A stretch of 64,000 nt of DNA from the NCBI GenBank assembly GCA_027579435.1, contig JANBPK010000931.1, positions 54,407 to 118,406 on the forward strand, given 5' to 3'. The notes beneath the pieces are model-generated. The model saw only the letters and a program-made list of their open reading frames with translations. It was not told the DNA's origin and ran no database searches. The DNA is from Candolleomyces eurysporus (lineage: Eukaryota > Basidiomycota > Agaricomycetes > Agaricales > Psathyrellaceae). Made by a program: the position numbers and the translations under genes. Shown one piece after another: positions 1 to 11,740 of this stretch. Each line of letters begins with the position of its first letter. Positions within the stretch are counted from its first letter, which is position 1.

Positions 1-1888
1 AAGCTGCAAGCTGGGACTAGAACCCCGTATGCGATATATCCCGGTCATGTCGGTTGGTGCTATCACGACATGCATATCGTCATTTCACGCTCACGTAGAC
101 AGAACCCCCCCCCTCTCTCTCTTTCCGTGCCGTGCCTGGGTTCGTACTGCATGGTTTCCACTGTGTACATACCTTCCTTCCCGTTTCCCGTTCCCGCGTT
201 CTACCATATCGAATCAGATAGATTAGCGTGCCGCGAAGACGCGATATCGGAACGCGGTTCGGCAGCAGCAAGGGGGTTCACGTTAACATTCTCATCGTCC
301 CGAGCACTTGCCATTCTCACTCCCGCACGTAGATGCAGATTATGATAATAAAGTATGTGAACGGTTGTATGGCCCAGAAGAGATGGTTTTGGGTATGTGT
401 CAATCGGCCGCCTTGGCAGTCACTTCTTTTTTCTTTCATGAAAAGAAAGAAACGTTAGGACTTAAAGCCCCCGGACTCGACCTATACGCCACCTGCAGTC
501 CATCCATCCATCCATCCATCCGTATCTATCTACATGCCGGGTCTGGAGAACAATGGAGAATGCAACTTCAAGCTCCTTGCTGTTGGCGTTCCGATTCCGC
601 AAACGCCAGCTTGGAGCATCGGACGGACGGACTTAAAAAGTGTGTATGTACGATTTCAATTCACTCACCCCCCGATCCTGAGGGAACGGACTTTCCTAGA
701 TTTGATTTAGGTATTACAGACACATGGCATTGGAGAACTTTAGACGCCCTTTACGAGGCTGGCATGGCATGCCGTTTGCCAATCCCGTTCAGCGCGCGTG
801 CATATAGGTCCCAGAGATGGCAGCACTCTGCCGAGCTTTACGGGTAGGTACGAGGAGCGGATGCAAACGGGATCCAGTTGAACGGGTTGAGCGAACCTGG
901 GAAGGGGAAGATATGTCCAGCAACACATCGCGAAAACAACGTTATTTGGGGGTACCTAACCATGAAAGCGTTAATTCAGGACCGACCGCAGGTTATACCG
1001 TGTACGTTTTGTCGCCCTTGCGAGAGGGGGTTTACCTAATCGAATTCCGAATCCCATTCTGCGAAGTATGGGGTAAGTATGGTCAGGACGGGGACAGAGA
1101 AGGGTTCGCTTTCTCCATAAATCCTTGTCCAGCGGGTCGAGTACGTTATTCGGAGACAAGCTGACCTCTGGACACACGAAAAATTTTCAAGGCGCTATCT
1201 CCAATCGAACTTGAGGAATCGGGACATGGGTCAGAAGATCATCGATTGTGCGTGTAATGCAACTTGAACATGACCGCATTGCTTCATTTTGTGCGTAGGG
1301 TATTCTTTTTGGTCTCTATAGGTATACTACATACACATCAGCTATTCTTACAACGCACAAAGGGCAGTGCATAAACAGAGGAAATAACGATAACAGTCTC
1401 GAGCCGCGATAGAAGCGGAATGAAATGTTCAAAGAGATCGGCAGGGTAAGCATGGGCAAGCGTCGTAAAACGAAAGGAACGGGTAAGGACGCCACAAGGA
1501 ACGGGTAAATCTGAATGGGAATAATGATACGACATGAAGTACACGGCGGAGAAACTGGAGAGAAGTGACGGCGGCCTAGAAAGCTGGATAGACAAGTGGG
1601 GTCTAGAAAGTTGCTGCGTTTGTCGCTTAGCGGTCGAATACGATGCCCAGGGCATTATCGGCCAGGTGTTGGTGATGCCCTGCTTGCCTTGCACGTTCAT
1701 CGTCCCGTACTGCTGGTATCTCGCCGCTGCGGGTCAAGTGATGCCAATGAAGCACATCACCGGCTTTCAGATGTCGGGATGTGAACGGAGGCTCTTTGTG
1801 GTCAAGGTTCGCGTCAGTGAGGGGTGGTGTGATTGATCCAGATTCAGAGAATGAGTGATAGAACCTGTGAGGAGGTGGCGGCGAGGCG
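1..1888. other. Gene-poor left end, no recognisable gene
   Basis: I see no conserved protein, tRNA or mobile element here. Short open frames exist on both strands, but none has coherent composition or a recognisable motif. A (CATC)n microsatellite lies at about 500-520 and a CT-rich run near 113-123. The right part (about 1627-1888) could hold the 3' UTR, or a longer C-terminus, of the FAM72-like gene if the N at 1963 hides a frame change. Confidence 0.5.
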
Positions 1889-2736
1889 CTAAATGGATGG
1901 TGAGTCGGGGTAGAGGCATACGCGTATGGAACGAGATATGGCTGGGTCATCGTCGGGTATAANGGGATCCGAGGGACGCGACGGGTTGGAGATAAATGGA
2001 GTCGCATACTCAAGGGGAGGAGTTGGGGGATAGTCGGTCGGGGAAGTCGAGCGGGTAAATGGATGGACATGTTGTGGGGGGAAGGGTGGACTTCCCTGGG
2101 GCGTGGAATGTGACGAGGGGTAGGGATTCGACTGCTGGGAAGGGACGAGCGGGGTAGGAGTAAAGAAGGTGACGGGTTCGAATGGAATGACACCTGGTTC
2201 GTTTGGGACATAGTGCCGTTCTGTCCCCACGATTTCGCTGGAGTGAAAGACGAAGCGATGGCCGTTGGTGGCGCGGCTGGAAGAACTTATGGAGGAGGTG
2301 CAGCGTGTGCACTGGAAGGGACGCTGTGAACGCGGTCGAAACCTGGAAAATTCGAAGACGTACGGGAATGACAATCATGTAACCGACGGGGCTACCACAT
2401 CCGTGGCAGCACAAGGTTTGGGTCAAGCACTCGCAGGTACGGGACGGGGCGGGGCGACAGGATGACGCGAGACCCAGGGTGTCGGAGTCTGGGGAATAGG
2501 CGGAGCAATTAACCGGGGACGCGTCCGAGGAGTAGAGGGAGACGTTCGGCCGGAGCAGCAAGACGGCCTGGTGCGATGAGGTTAGGGAAGCTATGCACGG
2601 GCTCGACGAGCGGACGCACCTTCATGGCCCTGTTGGTGAGGAAGAGACCGCATGAGCTGCAGTCGAGGATCCAGACCTTGTGGGCGACGGGGGGAGGGGG
2701 CGGGGGATAGGGGCCTTGGGAAGGATAGTGCTGCAT
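1889..2736 (-). CDS. FAM72-like protein
   Basis: A fungal member of the FAM72 family, whose biochemical role is poorly known. Three exons read well: 2736-2620, 2567-2364 and 2323 down to a stop at 1889, with introns 2619-2568 (gtgcgt...cag) and 2363-2324 (gtacgt...cag, only 40 nt). Exon 1 ends with CSSCGLFLTNRAMK, and splicing continues as AVLLLRPNVSLYSSDASPVN. Exon 2 carries a CECLTQTLCCHGCGSPVGY segment and exon 3 CTRCTSS followed by NGHRFVFHSSEIV. This matches the FAM72 order of MKAVLL, CxC...CxxC..VGY, CxxC and NGHxWxFHS. The four Cys pairs suggest metal binding. The Pro/Ser-rich tail after about VIPFEP is not family-conserved, and an N at 1963 makes the stop uncertain. The gene is divergent from RRP17, 169 bp apart. 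Confidence 0.82.
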
Positions 2737-2905
2737 GGGCAGGGCGATAAAGAAGGGGAGCTGGGAGGTGCATTTTATAGCCGGGGAGATCAGACTTCCC
2801 GAGTCCCAGGCTCAACCCATGAACGCCTCCTCCNAAACTCGTTAGNCCCCGAATGAGCCTCTGATAGCCTCGCGATCACTGCTGACAAACACTTTCTCTC
2901 CCTCC
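2737..2905. promoter_or_regulatory. Bidirectional promoter between FAM72-like and RRP17
   Basis: Only 169 bp separate the two divergent start codons (FAM72-like ATG at 2736 on minus, RRP17 ATG at 2906 on plus), so one compact region must drive both. It holds two ambiguous bases (2834, 2846) beside short A and C runs. I see no clear TATA box. The assignment rests on position only. Confidence 0.45.
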
Positions 2906-3751
2906 ATGGCCTCCAACAACCTCGCCCGCCTCACCAGGGCCCACTCCGCCGTCGCCGCGAAGAGGCATGCAAAGAGGCGCCAGCTAGCCGAGGTCGTTTT
3001 CGACGACGAGGCCCGCAGGTCCGTCCTTCTTCTATCACACTCCCGTGTGCCCGTTTCATATCAGGTCCAGGGAGTTCCTTACCGGTTTTCATAAACGCAA
3101 AAAGGCAAAGACAGAAGCTGCCCGGAAAAAGGCAAAGGAGCGAGAGAGACAGGACCGTCTCCAGGATCGCAGAGAGGTGCGCGGCATCTCTAAATCGCCC
3201 ACCCATCTTCTTAGCCCTCCGACAGCGTCGGCAAGCCCTCAGAGAGCAGGCCCAGGAAAATGCACACAAGGTCGAGCAGGCCTATGCTGCAGCCATTCTC
3301 GGTATGTCACTCTGTTCTCTTCTTAAAGGCACCCCCTTTCACACTCCATCCAGGCGATGCCGTGGATGATGATGCCGGAGATGACGATGAATGGCACGGC
3401 GTGACTCCATCCTCGGCGACGGAGAAAGATGCACAGTACCAAGGCGAAGAAGTCGTCGCGACTGTCACCGTCGTAGAAGATTTCGACCCCTCTACCCTCA
3501 CCACCGCCGGGCCTGTACCCGCCCAGGGAACGTCGGAAGAATTCACTGAACCTAATTCTACATCCAAACCTCCGTCGTCACATGAAAAGCCCCCTTCAAA
3601 GCTAGCTAAACGGAAAGTGAAGGAAAAGAAGATTTATTACGAAACAAAACAGGCACGTAAGCACCAGCGCGAAAAGCAGCGAGGGCGAAAGCTTGAAAAG
3701 GCCGAACGTGCTGGTGGCAAGGCATCTAGGCAGAAAAGAGCGAAACGATGA
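2906..3751 (+). CDS. RRP17: Nucleolar protein 12 / Nop25 family (Rrp17-like)
   Basis: A 230-aa protein of the Nop25/Nop12 family. Yeast Rrp17 is a nucleolar 5'-3' exonuclease acting in 60S rRNA processing. Exons are 2906-3018, 3071-3176, 3226-3301 and 3354-3751; all junctions are GT-AG and the total is 693 nt, a whole number of codons. The hallmark VFDDEAR-REFLTGFHKRKKAK spans the first intron, followed by a Lys/Arg/Glu-rich helix (KAKERERQDRLQ) typical of the family. The middle is acidic (DDDAGDDDEWHG) and the C-terminus very basic (KRKVKEKK ... KASRQKRAKR), fitting nucleolar localisation and RNA binding. The third exon begins at CGTCGGCAAG after gacag; the upstream ttag would break the frame. 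Confidence 0.9.
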
Positions 3752-4776
3752 CCCTATGTATGTATGTATGTATCCGAGATTATCACCCATCACCCTTATT
3801 TCCGATGGATATGCTCCCCCTTTCTCATCCCGTCCCGTCGGTTGACATACATCCTGCCCCTAGACACATACTGGATCAACATGTACGATACCTGGGCTGG
3901 TTGACACGTTCTCCCGTAGTCAGGGTATTTATCTGCCTCTAGGCTTCTGGGCATCGATGTCCGTTCCCGGCCGCTACGAAAGAATGGTATTAACCTGGGT
4001 TGCGTTCGGGAAGCAACTATCTGCTGACATGCCATCATCATAACTCCATGGTTTATTACTCCATCCAAAGTTATCTACGGGATTCTGGATGTTCTTCCAT
4101 TTGAATCTGAACACATGCAACACTCTGTTTTCACACTTCCTCAAGCTTTACGGAACACATGCCCCCTTTTGCTTGGTACTTAAACCCATCCGTCTCATTT
4201 CCCGACATCCGTCTTCTGGGTAAGTGCTTTGAAGATTAGGATTGACATCTGTCCAAAGCTTGATTCGAACTTATCACAATTCAACGGTGAAATCACAGTT
4301 GAGGACACCGAGACGACGTGACGGGTTATACACAACTTTTGAGGGTGCGTATATCCAAAGCCCTGCTATATGGCCCGAATCCTGGTTCATACACATGGGG
4401 CAAAATGGACTCGAGTTGTCCCAAGCTTGGCCGCCAACGGAAGACGAAGACCGGGTTCGATCTTTCGGTCAAGTCAGATGGGCTATGTTGGCTGCCCTTG
4501 GATATCACATATGATTCTCTTCGAGGGCTTTCTTGAAATGTTAGCGCATTTGCCCCATTCAATATGCAAATGGAGAGATTTGAGATTCCATCATCCCGCC
4601 TTCCAACTTCCCCGACTCGGATGCGCCTGTCAGGCACGGTTCGTGGGAAGAAAAACGCGCCCTCCACGTGGCGCTTCGTCAGGTGACTCCAACCGAGCCT
4701 CACCTGCCCTCAGGGACGTTGCAACTTGCAACCACCTTGTACGACAGTCTCTTCTCGATACATACTCTTCGGCGGA
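3752..4776. other. Intergenic region RRP17-BOS1
   Basis: About 1 kb without a supported gene. It starts with a (TATG)n microsatellite right after the RRP17 stop (about 3754-3773). The remainder should include the RRP17 3' UTR and BOS1 promoter; I recognise no specific site. Confidence 0.4.
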
Positions 4777-5826
4777 ATGAACTCGCTCTACACTACGGGT
4801 GTCAGGCAGACAAGCTCTCTGCAGGCAGATCTTGAGAGGCTACGAAATGGCGACAATTCAGCAGCACTATTAGGTGAATAACTAACTGTCGACCGGCCTG
4901 TTATTATTCAATCAATAAATTGACTAACGAAGGGTGCCTCCTGGATCTGTCTGCTAGGACAGATATCTGCGTCTCTGGCTGCTATGAACCGGACCATTGA
5001 GGACTATGACACCATGGCGAGACGCGAAATGATCAAGGCAAAGCGGGAAAAGGCCGAAATGTACGTTATTCTCTCTGCCTTCCAGGGGTGTATAATCCTT
5101 ATCTTGAACTACTGGTTGAAGGCGTGTAACCAAATTCCGGACAGACTATCATGAACTGAGAAATCAGTTTGAGAAAGTGAAAGCAGAGGCGGCGACTGCG
5201 GTGCGTATCAGTGTCTGCCTGCCCAAACAAACGGACTGACGTTTCGTCTATCTATCTATCTTTTGTTTCCATTTTCAGAACGCTGCAGCACAAAGAGCCG
5301 AACTCCTGACCAGCACCGGAGGACCTCTTCCCTCGCCTTCCGACGCACGGAGACGGTTCCAGCCTTCACATCCATCCAGCCAATCCAACACGCTCCACCC
5401 TGCCCTGAGATCGCAACAAAGCGAAACAATATCAGAGTCTCCTTTCAGAAGCTCGACCCCGCAGAACGGGTATTCTGCACGCGAGTCCCATGCTCTTGAT
5501 GAACACACATTCATTCAGAGTACAAGCGACCGCCTGGACGAGTTCTTGGCTCAGGGCCGAGAGGTGCTTGACAACCTGGTCGACCAACGGCAGGTCTTGA
5601 AAGGCACACACAAGAGGCTCTTGGATACGGCCAATACATTGGGGCTGAGTCGTAACGTTATCGTTTGGATTGAAAGACGGAGGTAAGTCGTAACCTGTGC
5701 GGCTTTCCAAATGGCAACATCACGCTGACTGACCCTTCGTACAGTACACAAGATATGTACATTTTCATCTTTGGTGGCATCTGCACCTTCTTTTGTTTCT
5801 TTTTGATCTGGTACTACTTGGGGTGA
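4777..5826 (+). CDS. BOS1: Golgi Qb-SNARE Bos1 (GOSR2/membrin family)
   Basis: A 254-aa tail-anchored SNARE for ER-Golgi vesicle fusion. Exons are 4777-4873, 4958-5060, 5122-5200, 5279-5682 and 5745-5826 (765 nt, whole codons). The N-terminal half is helical (LQADLERLRNG, TIEDYDTMARREMIKAKREKAEMRV, FRTDYHELRNQFEKVK), as in the Bos1 Habc-like region. The middle is a Ser/Pro-rich linker. The SNARE motif follows (LDEFLAQGREVLDNLVDQRQ, LKGTHKRLLDTANTLGLSRN), with the zero-layer Gln expected in the VDQRQ stretch. The protein ends with a single hydrophobic anchor (YIFIFGGICTFFCFFLIWYY) and two residues, so it is inserted C-terminally into the membrane. The second acceptor was chosen at gaag (5121), because the later acag would lose the conserved MRVTKFR segment. 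Confidence 0.92.
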
Positions 5827-6339
5827 AGGATCGATGTTCGATCTGCGTTTGTTCTATTTTATGTGGACACTCTATATACCTTTCCTAATGTTATCATTAT
5901 GCGTTTCAGCTTGACGCCTCGTATCAGGAGAGACTGCAGCTCTAATTAATAGCGCCCTGACAATATGTAGGCCGAGCTGAGCGAGGGCTCCCGGCGCTCA
6001 CTTGGATTCAGCTTCATCAGTCATAAGGTCAAGGAGGGGAGTCGAGTTGGTCTCGATTGGAATGTAGGATTTCTGAAATAGCCTGCTAAAGATGAACATC
6101 GAAAACCAGACAGATATGACAGGTTTTTGGCATTTTCGATTTCCTCAGATGCGACGACAATGTCAAAGTTTTTGCACTTTGACGGAATTCCAGTGGATGG
6201 ATTCTAGGGACCAGGATAAAAATAACTACATTGCAGAGTGGACATTAGTCAAGTTCCAGAGTACAACGGCTCCGTTAGACGTACCAGGAGAGCGTGTAAA
6301 GTACAATGAATACAATGTGTCTGGAAGGAACGAGGCCAG
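5827..6339. other. Convergent intergenic region BOS1/FCF1
   Basis: About 510 bp between the stop codons of the convergent BOS1 and FCF1 genes; it presumably holds both 3' UTRs. No gene or repeat recognised. Confidence 0.4.
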
Positions 6340-7223
6340 TTACGCAGGCGCTCCCTGATCTGGGAGCCTCTCTATTGCATACCGTCTAGACACGATGTAC
6401 ATGAGAGGAACACCAGGAATCTGCCGTATCCGTCTTCGCAAATCTCGATCGCAAGTGGCAACGATAAAGCATTTGTGGGACGTGACACGTTGAACCAGAC
6501 AATCATCAGCATAGGTTCCTGAGTGAGAGCACTTTAGGCGCTCGAAACGTGGGTCCCGAGCCACTCTGCGGAAAGGAAAGCCGGGAAAGGTAGATTGAGC
6601 GGGGTAGATTGGAATGAAATACAGCTTTCGAGTGACTCACCGCAAGGCTACACGGTATCGATGACCAAGTTTCTCCAACTCAGCCATGACACAGTCAGTT
6701 ACACAAGGTATGCCTGATCACAATCATATTGATTTAGTTCTCTTGTGAAATGGAAAGCACAACATACATTTGGCGTAGAGGCAGTCCATCATCCCGCTCA
6801 CGAGTTCCAATTTATTTTGGAGGCTAAAGTTAATAAAGTTGGTATCGATTAAGACCCGGTATGGCGGTACGAGCGCAGTGTTGTGCTGCAGGAATAGGGA
6901 AGACGCCGCTTGAGTGCTAAAATTAAGCGTTAGTCGGGCTGGCTATGAATGAGAGATCTGAGTTCACGCACACACGCCGGACGGCCTTGGCTTTTTCCTC
7001 TTCTTCCTTCTTTTGCTGTTTGAGCTGGTTCTCTTTCCTGATAAACGTCGTATGCCAGTCAATGCTTGAGAAACAGATAGAACAATGATCTCTTACAGCC
7101 GGATGTCATTTGGATTCAACATCCTCTTGACAGCTGCGAATTTTCTTGTTTTCTTGGCTTTTACCTAGATGAGACACTTGAGCTTACTCATTTCAAGTTT
7201 ACCAGCGCCTGGCAGCATACCAT
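6340..7223 (-). CDS. FCF1: rRNA-processing protein Fcf1 (PIN domain)
   Basis: A 194-aa small-subunit processome factor needed for early pre-rRNA cleavages. Six coding exons: 7223-7221 (only the ATG), 7164-7097, 7037-6972, 6916-6768, 6713-6641 and 6565-6340; total 585 nt. The N-terminus [15 protein letters not shown] and NPNDIRLK is classic Fcf1. The PIN domain shows [15 protein letters not shown] (first catalytic Asp), [14 protein letters not shown], then [14 protein letters not shown] (here [13 protein letters not shown]) and [18 protein letters not shown] (here [14 protein letters not shown]), and ends with [21 protein letters not shown]. The metal-coordinating acidic residues (DTN, E of MAELE, DD, D of CDRD) are all present. 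The stop is TAA at 6342-6340. The single-codon first exon is unusual but gives the correct [10 protein letters not shown] start. Confidence 0.93.
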
Positions 7224-8698
7224 CTTCAACTGCGGTGAAGAGACGCTGAATGCTACGAACTTGGAAAGTGATGGTAAATAGTCAAGGCGGAAAAAATGGC
7301 ACAGCCACTTTGAGTGGCACTGTGCCCATGTGTGAATACCTGAATAAGCTTCTTCAGTGTGGCATCCTCCGTCCGCAACTCACCCGAAAAAAAGAAAACC
7401 ATCCGATCCTCTCACTTTCTGAGCTGTTCGGGTATAATTTAAGTTGGACTTGTCTTCGACAGAAGCTCCCGGAAAGCTGTACCTATCTATCTGGAGTCGC
7501 TACCGTTCGCGAGCTGCCACCACTTCGGACGGACATATCCTCTCACCGCTCCGAACGGCCAGGAAATGGCCAGGAAGCACATGAAGGCAAGCTTCTGTCT
7601 CNTTTTTTTTTGAGTTTCTCCAAGAAATATTAGAACTCGTGTTTCCGAGGCGGTGTTTAGGTTCCGACACGAGGCCTACCTACTGGGCGTATGATAGAGC
7701 CTCATCAATGTAGTGAAACCTGTTGGTCAACAGGCTGACAATACACTACCATAGGGTACCGAGCTTTTAATTATATCAGGGTCGGATACCCGGAAAGAAA
7801 ATTACCAGCCTTGGGGTTATGCAGTGGTCAGAAGGTCTCCTCGAGTCACAGTACTTTACTGCACTTCACAAAAGAATTATTTGAGCGCCATCGAGCACAC
7901 ACGGATCACTGCCATACGGCGAATGGATCCAGTCATTTTCCGCTTGGAATTCGTCTCAGCCCTCTTAATGGAGACAGAACATTGAGACTCCTACAATTGT
8001 TAATGCATATCATTGGAACAACTCCGAACAACACCCCCTCCGTCTTGTAAACCCACCATTGACGGTACTCCAAATTACGGAACCCAGACAGTGCGCAAAG
8101 CTAAAATTTGAGAACTCCAAAACGGAGCATTCGTTGAGGCGAGACTGGTAGTTACCAGGGGTAAATAAGCCGGCGAAAATGCTTAGATAGCCTTGATGTC
8201 AGACCTCCGTGAACGTCGCTCAAACCTGATAAGGCACAGCCTTGAAGGCAATGAGATCAACAGGAGGGAACTCGAACAAATTTTGGCACGCACTAGTTGA
8301 TGGATAAACAACTGGGAAAGATTGTTGATTTCGGTGGGCTCAGCGTCGAGAAAGGTAAGAGAGAGCGACTAGCTGGACCCACAACAGCGGTGTACTCCAC
8401 GAAAAAAGTCTAGCGCTGAACTGCAATTCCTTCCAACTCCAACTAGTATGTACTATGATCTATCTGGACCCAGGCGTATTGAATCCGACAATTGATGGAT
8501 CATAGCGCTGCACATCACTGTCGCCTAAAATGGGCGATGCATGAGATCGCAGCCCAAACGGTCACTCAATCTGCACCTATATAACCCTTATACTCGGTTG
8601 CGAAATGGCTCACCAGTCATACCTTCTCATCCCTCATCGTCTGTCTCATCTCCAGCCTCGTACTTTATATCCTTCATCTAATCTATCGTCTACAAACG
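7224..8698. other. FCF1-PAL intergenic region
   Basis: About 1.5 kb with no supported coding gene. Short frames at about 7250-7633 and 7811-8050 have no recognisable motif and no sensible splice partners. An N at 7602 precedes a long T run. The right end contains the PAL core promoter. Confidence 0.4.
8578..8584 (+). promoter_or_regulatory. Probable TATA box of the PAL gene
   Basis: TATATAA lies 115 bp upstream of the PAL start codon, followed by a pyrimidine-rich CT leader (CTTCTCATCCCTCATC-like) just before the ATG, a common fungal promoter layout. This is seen in sequence only; the transcription start is not known. Confidence 0.5.
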
Positions 8699-11384
8699 AT
8701 GCCTGCTCTTCCCTCTGACACTCGCACCACTCCTCGACGCTCATACTCTATCTCCGGCGGGCACATGATGCGGGATACGACTGTCCTGAAGCCCGAAAAG
8801 TCAGAGACCTACGGGAGCCGTCCAGCTCCAGCTCCCCTGCGCCGCTTGTCGACCTGTAGATCGACCGCACCACCCTCCCCAACTACCTACCTCCCGACGC
8901 CAGTGTTAGCATCAGGCCAGGGAAGGCCCACCGCTTTGGTGGAGAAATTCATTCAAAACTTCAAGGACATAGAAAGCCACAAGTGAGAGATATTATCTTT
9001 GTCTTGTCCTATCATGACTAACCGACCGCGTAGAAATGGAAAGGCTATCATTGTCGACGGGCAATCGCTCTCGATAGCAGCGGTCACCGCTGCAGCACGC
9101 TATAATGCGCCTGTAGTCTTGGATGAATCCTTCGCTGTGGCAGTCAAGCTAGNAAAAAAGTCGGAAAGTCGTCACGGACAAGATGTCCAATGGTACCAGC
9201 GTTTATGGCGTTTCGACCGGTTTCGGTGGAAGCGCGACCACCCGTACGGACGAGCCCATCCTACTTGGCAATGCCCTGTTGCAACATCAGCACAGTGGTG
9301 TCTTGCCATCTTCGACCAAGAAGCTGGAGGCATTGCCGTTGCTTGATCCTATCGCATCGACCAGCATGCCTGAATCCTGGGTCCGAGGCGCAATCTTGAT
9401 TCGTATGAATTCGCTCATTCGTGGACACTCTGGCGTCCGAAGGGAACTCATTGAGAAAATGAGCGATCTTTTGCGCGAAAACATCACCCCTTTGGTTCCC
9501 TTGCGTGGGAGTATCTCAGCCTCTGGAGGTAAGGTTGTTACATGTCACGAAAAAGTCGCACACTGACGCGTATCCAGACTTGTCCCCTCTGTCCTACATC
9601 GCTGGCACTCTCATCGGCAACCCCTCAATCCGTGTTTTCGATGGCCCAGCTGCGTTTGGAGCTCGACAGATCGTCTCTTCAAGGAAGGCATTGGAAGCTC
9701 ACGGCATCGCTCCCCTTCCTCTCGCATCCAAGGAGCATTTGGGAATTCTGAATGGAACCGCCTTCTCTGCATCGGTGGCTTCTCTTGTCCTCAATGACGC
9801 CGTTCACATGGGCCTTCTTGCCCAAGTCTGTACCGCAATGGGTACAGAAGCCCTGAGCGGGACCCGATTGTCCTTCCACTCCTTCATCAACTGCACAGCA
9901 CGCCCGCATCCTGGACAGGTGAATAGCTGCCTTCTTCTTCCAATTCACAGCTTCTAACTTGGCATATCAGATTGAAACTGCCAGGAACATGTGGAACTTG
10001 CTTGAAGGCAGCCAATTTGCTGTTACGGAGGAAGAGGAAGTAAGCATCAAAGAGGATGGAGGTGTCCTTCGGCAAGATCGTTATCCCTTGCGAACTGCCC
10101 CTCAGTTCATCGGACCACAAGTTGAAGATCTGCTTCACGCTGTGGAGACCGTCACAATCGAGTGCAACTCCAGTACGTTTTCTACGACCCACATCCTATC
10201 TTGAGATTATTGACGATGTCGTTTCCAGCAACCGACAACCCACTGGTCGATGGAGAAACCGGAACTGTGCACCATGGTGGCAATTTCCAGGCAATGGCCG
10301 TCAGCAACGCTATGGAGAAGACCCGCTTGGCCCTGCACCACCTTGGCAAAATTCTCTTCGCTCAGTGCGCGGAATTGATGGATCCTGCGATGAATCGCGG
10401 TCTGCCGCCTTCATTGGCCGCCACTGACCCTTCGTTGGACTACCACTGCAAGGGTATTGATATCGGGACTGCTGCTTATGTTGCTGAGCTTGGCTACCTG
10501 GCAAACCCCGTCTCGACGCATATTCAGTCAGCAGAAATGCACAATCAAGCAGTCAAGTAAGTCTTCCGTTTCTGCGACTTCTCGTTCATGAGCTGACCTA
10601 TTTCCAGTTCCATGGCATTGGTTTCCGGCCGAGCAACCATTAACTCTCTGGAGGTCCTTTCAATCCTCATCTCCTCTTATCTCTATGCTTTGTGCCAAGG
10701 TAAGTTTACCCGTTAGTCGTCTTTGCTCAGATGCTCATCTCCTTTGTAGCATTGGATCTCCGAGCTCTCCAAAGCGAATTTATGGATGGTCTAGTCAACA
10801 TCGTTTCGGAAGAGTTTGATGCCGCATTCGGTCTTTCACCGAGTGAAGCTGCTCCTTTGAAGATTGCCCTCTTCAAGGAGCTCAAGAAAACATTCGAAGA
10901 GACCAGTATTTTGGATGCTGGAGAGCGCATGGTGAAAGTAGCTGCGTCAGCGACCGTCATCATTGTCGACCATTTCACCGGTCCAGCCGCTAAGGAAGAG
11001 AGCGCTTCTTCCCTTTCTTCTCTGCCCCGCTTCCGATCCCAGGTTGCTTCTCGGTTGACCACCCTCCTCGATCAATTGCGCCGAGACTATCTTCTAGGAG
11101 CAAGAGGCCCAGCTCCCGCAAGCCGGTTCCTCAACAAGACTCGTCCGGTATACGAATTTGTCAGGCTGACACTTGGCATTCGAATGCATGGGTCTGAAAA
11201 CTACCATCGATTCGCCAACGGCTTGGGTGTCGAAGATATCACCGTTGGAGGAAACGTGTCTTTGATCCACGAGGTCAGTGCTTCGTTGTGCTCTTCATTG
11301 CTTCATGTGTCTGACGACTTCTTCTATCTTCAGGCAATCCGAGACGGCAAGCTGCAATCCGTAGTCGCCAACATCTTCTCATGA
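8699..11384 (+). CDS. PAL: Phenylalanine/tyrosine ammonia-lyase
   Basis: An MIO-dependent aromatic amino-acid ammonia-lyase of ~772 aa that deaminates L-Phe (and probably L-Tyr) to cinnamate/coumarate. Eight exons: 8699-8982, 9034-9528, 9578-9918, 9971-10172, 10229-10556, 10608-10699, 10750-11273 and 11334-11384. Visible marks are the Tyr loop [13 protein letters not shown], the selectivity segment [11 protein letters not shown], and [17 protein letters not shown] with the Ala-Ser-Gly triad that cyclises to MIO. Also seen are [30 protein letters not shown] and the late [11 protein letters not shown]. In Rhodotorula PAL a His-Gln pair at the selectivity site goes with dual Phe/Tyr use, and HQ is kept here. 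An intron sits in the Asp codon right after ASG. The exon total is one base off a codon multiple: the frame shifts at the N/A-run near 9153, most likely a sequence artefact. Confidence 0.93.
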
Positions 11385-11740
11385 GCAGATAGCTCCACCC
11401 AGTCCCTTCATCATTAGCACAACATATAAGGCGTTATTTAAATACAATTGTTACTATCTATCAAACCCCGCATTCACGCATCTACAAAGTAGCATAGAAC
11501 CCATCTTCCTATATTACAGTACCGTTGTATAATCTCATCTTAGTGGAACAGGGACGGAGAATGCAAATAAAATTTCCGAGGCTATTTACAACCGCGCCTG
11601 ATCGACCTGGATCAATGCTCATCTGCTCCAAGTTGTGTGAATCGCTATCGTGGCCGAATGCTACCGACTACCTTACCAATATTGCAATTTGATTGCCCTC
11701 TGAATACTTCTCTCCTTGTAGTGCTAAAGTTCTCAACGCG
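11385..11740. other. PAL-oxidase intergenic region
   Basis: About 355 bp holding the PAL 3' UTR and the promoter of the following FAD oxidase. No specific element recognised. Confidence 0.35.

Noticed and set aside
1627..2211. Long minus-strand open frame overlapping the FAM72-like gene
   Set aside because: It overlaps the FAM72 exons in another frame and has low-complexity Pro/Ser/His composition; only the FAM72 frame shows conserved motifs.
8578..8700. Prokaryote-style features (ribosome binding sites, operons, CRISPR arrays, riboswitches)
   Set aside because: The spliced genes and protein set are fungal; no direct-repeat/spacer pattern or bacterial signals are present in the window.
10040..10052. 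Putative intron donor gtaagc inside PAL exon 4
   Set aside because: Reading through gives the conserved [21 protein letters not shown] sequence, so this is coding, not a splice site.
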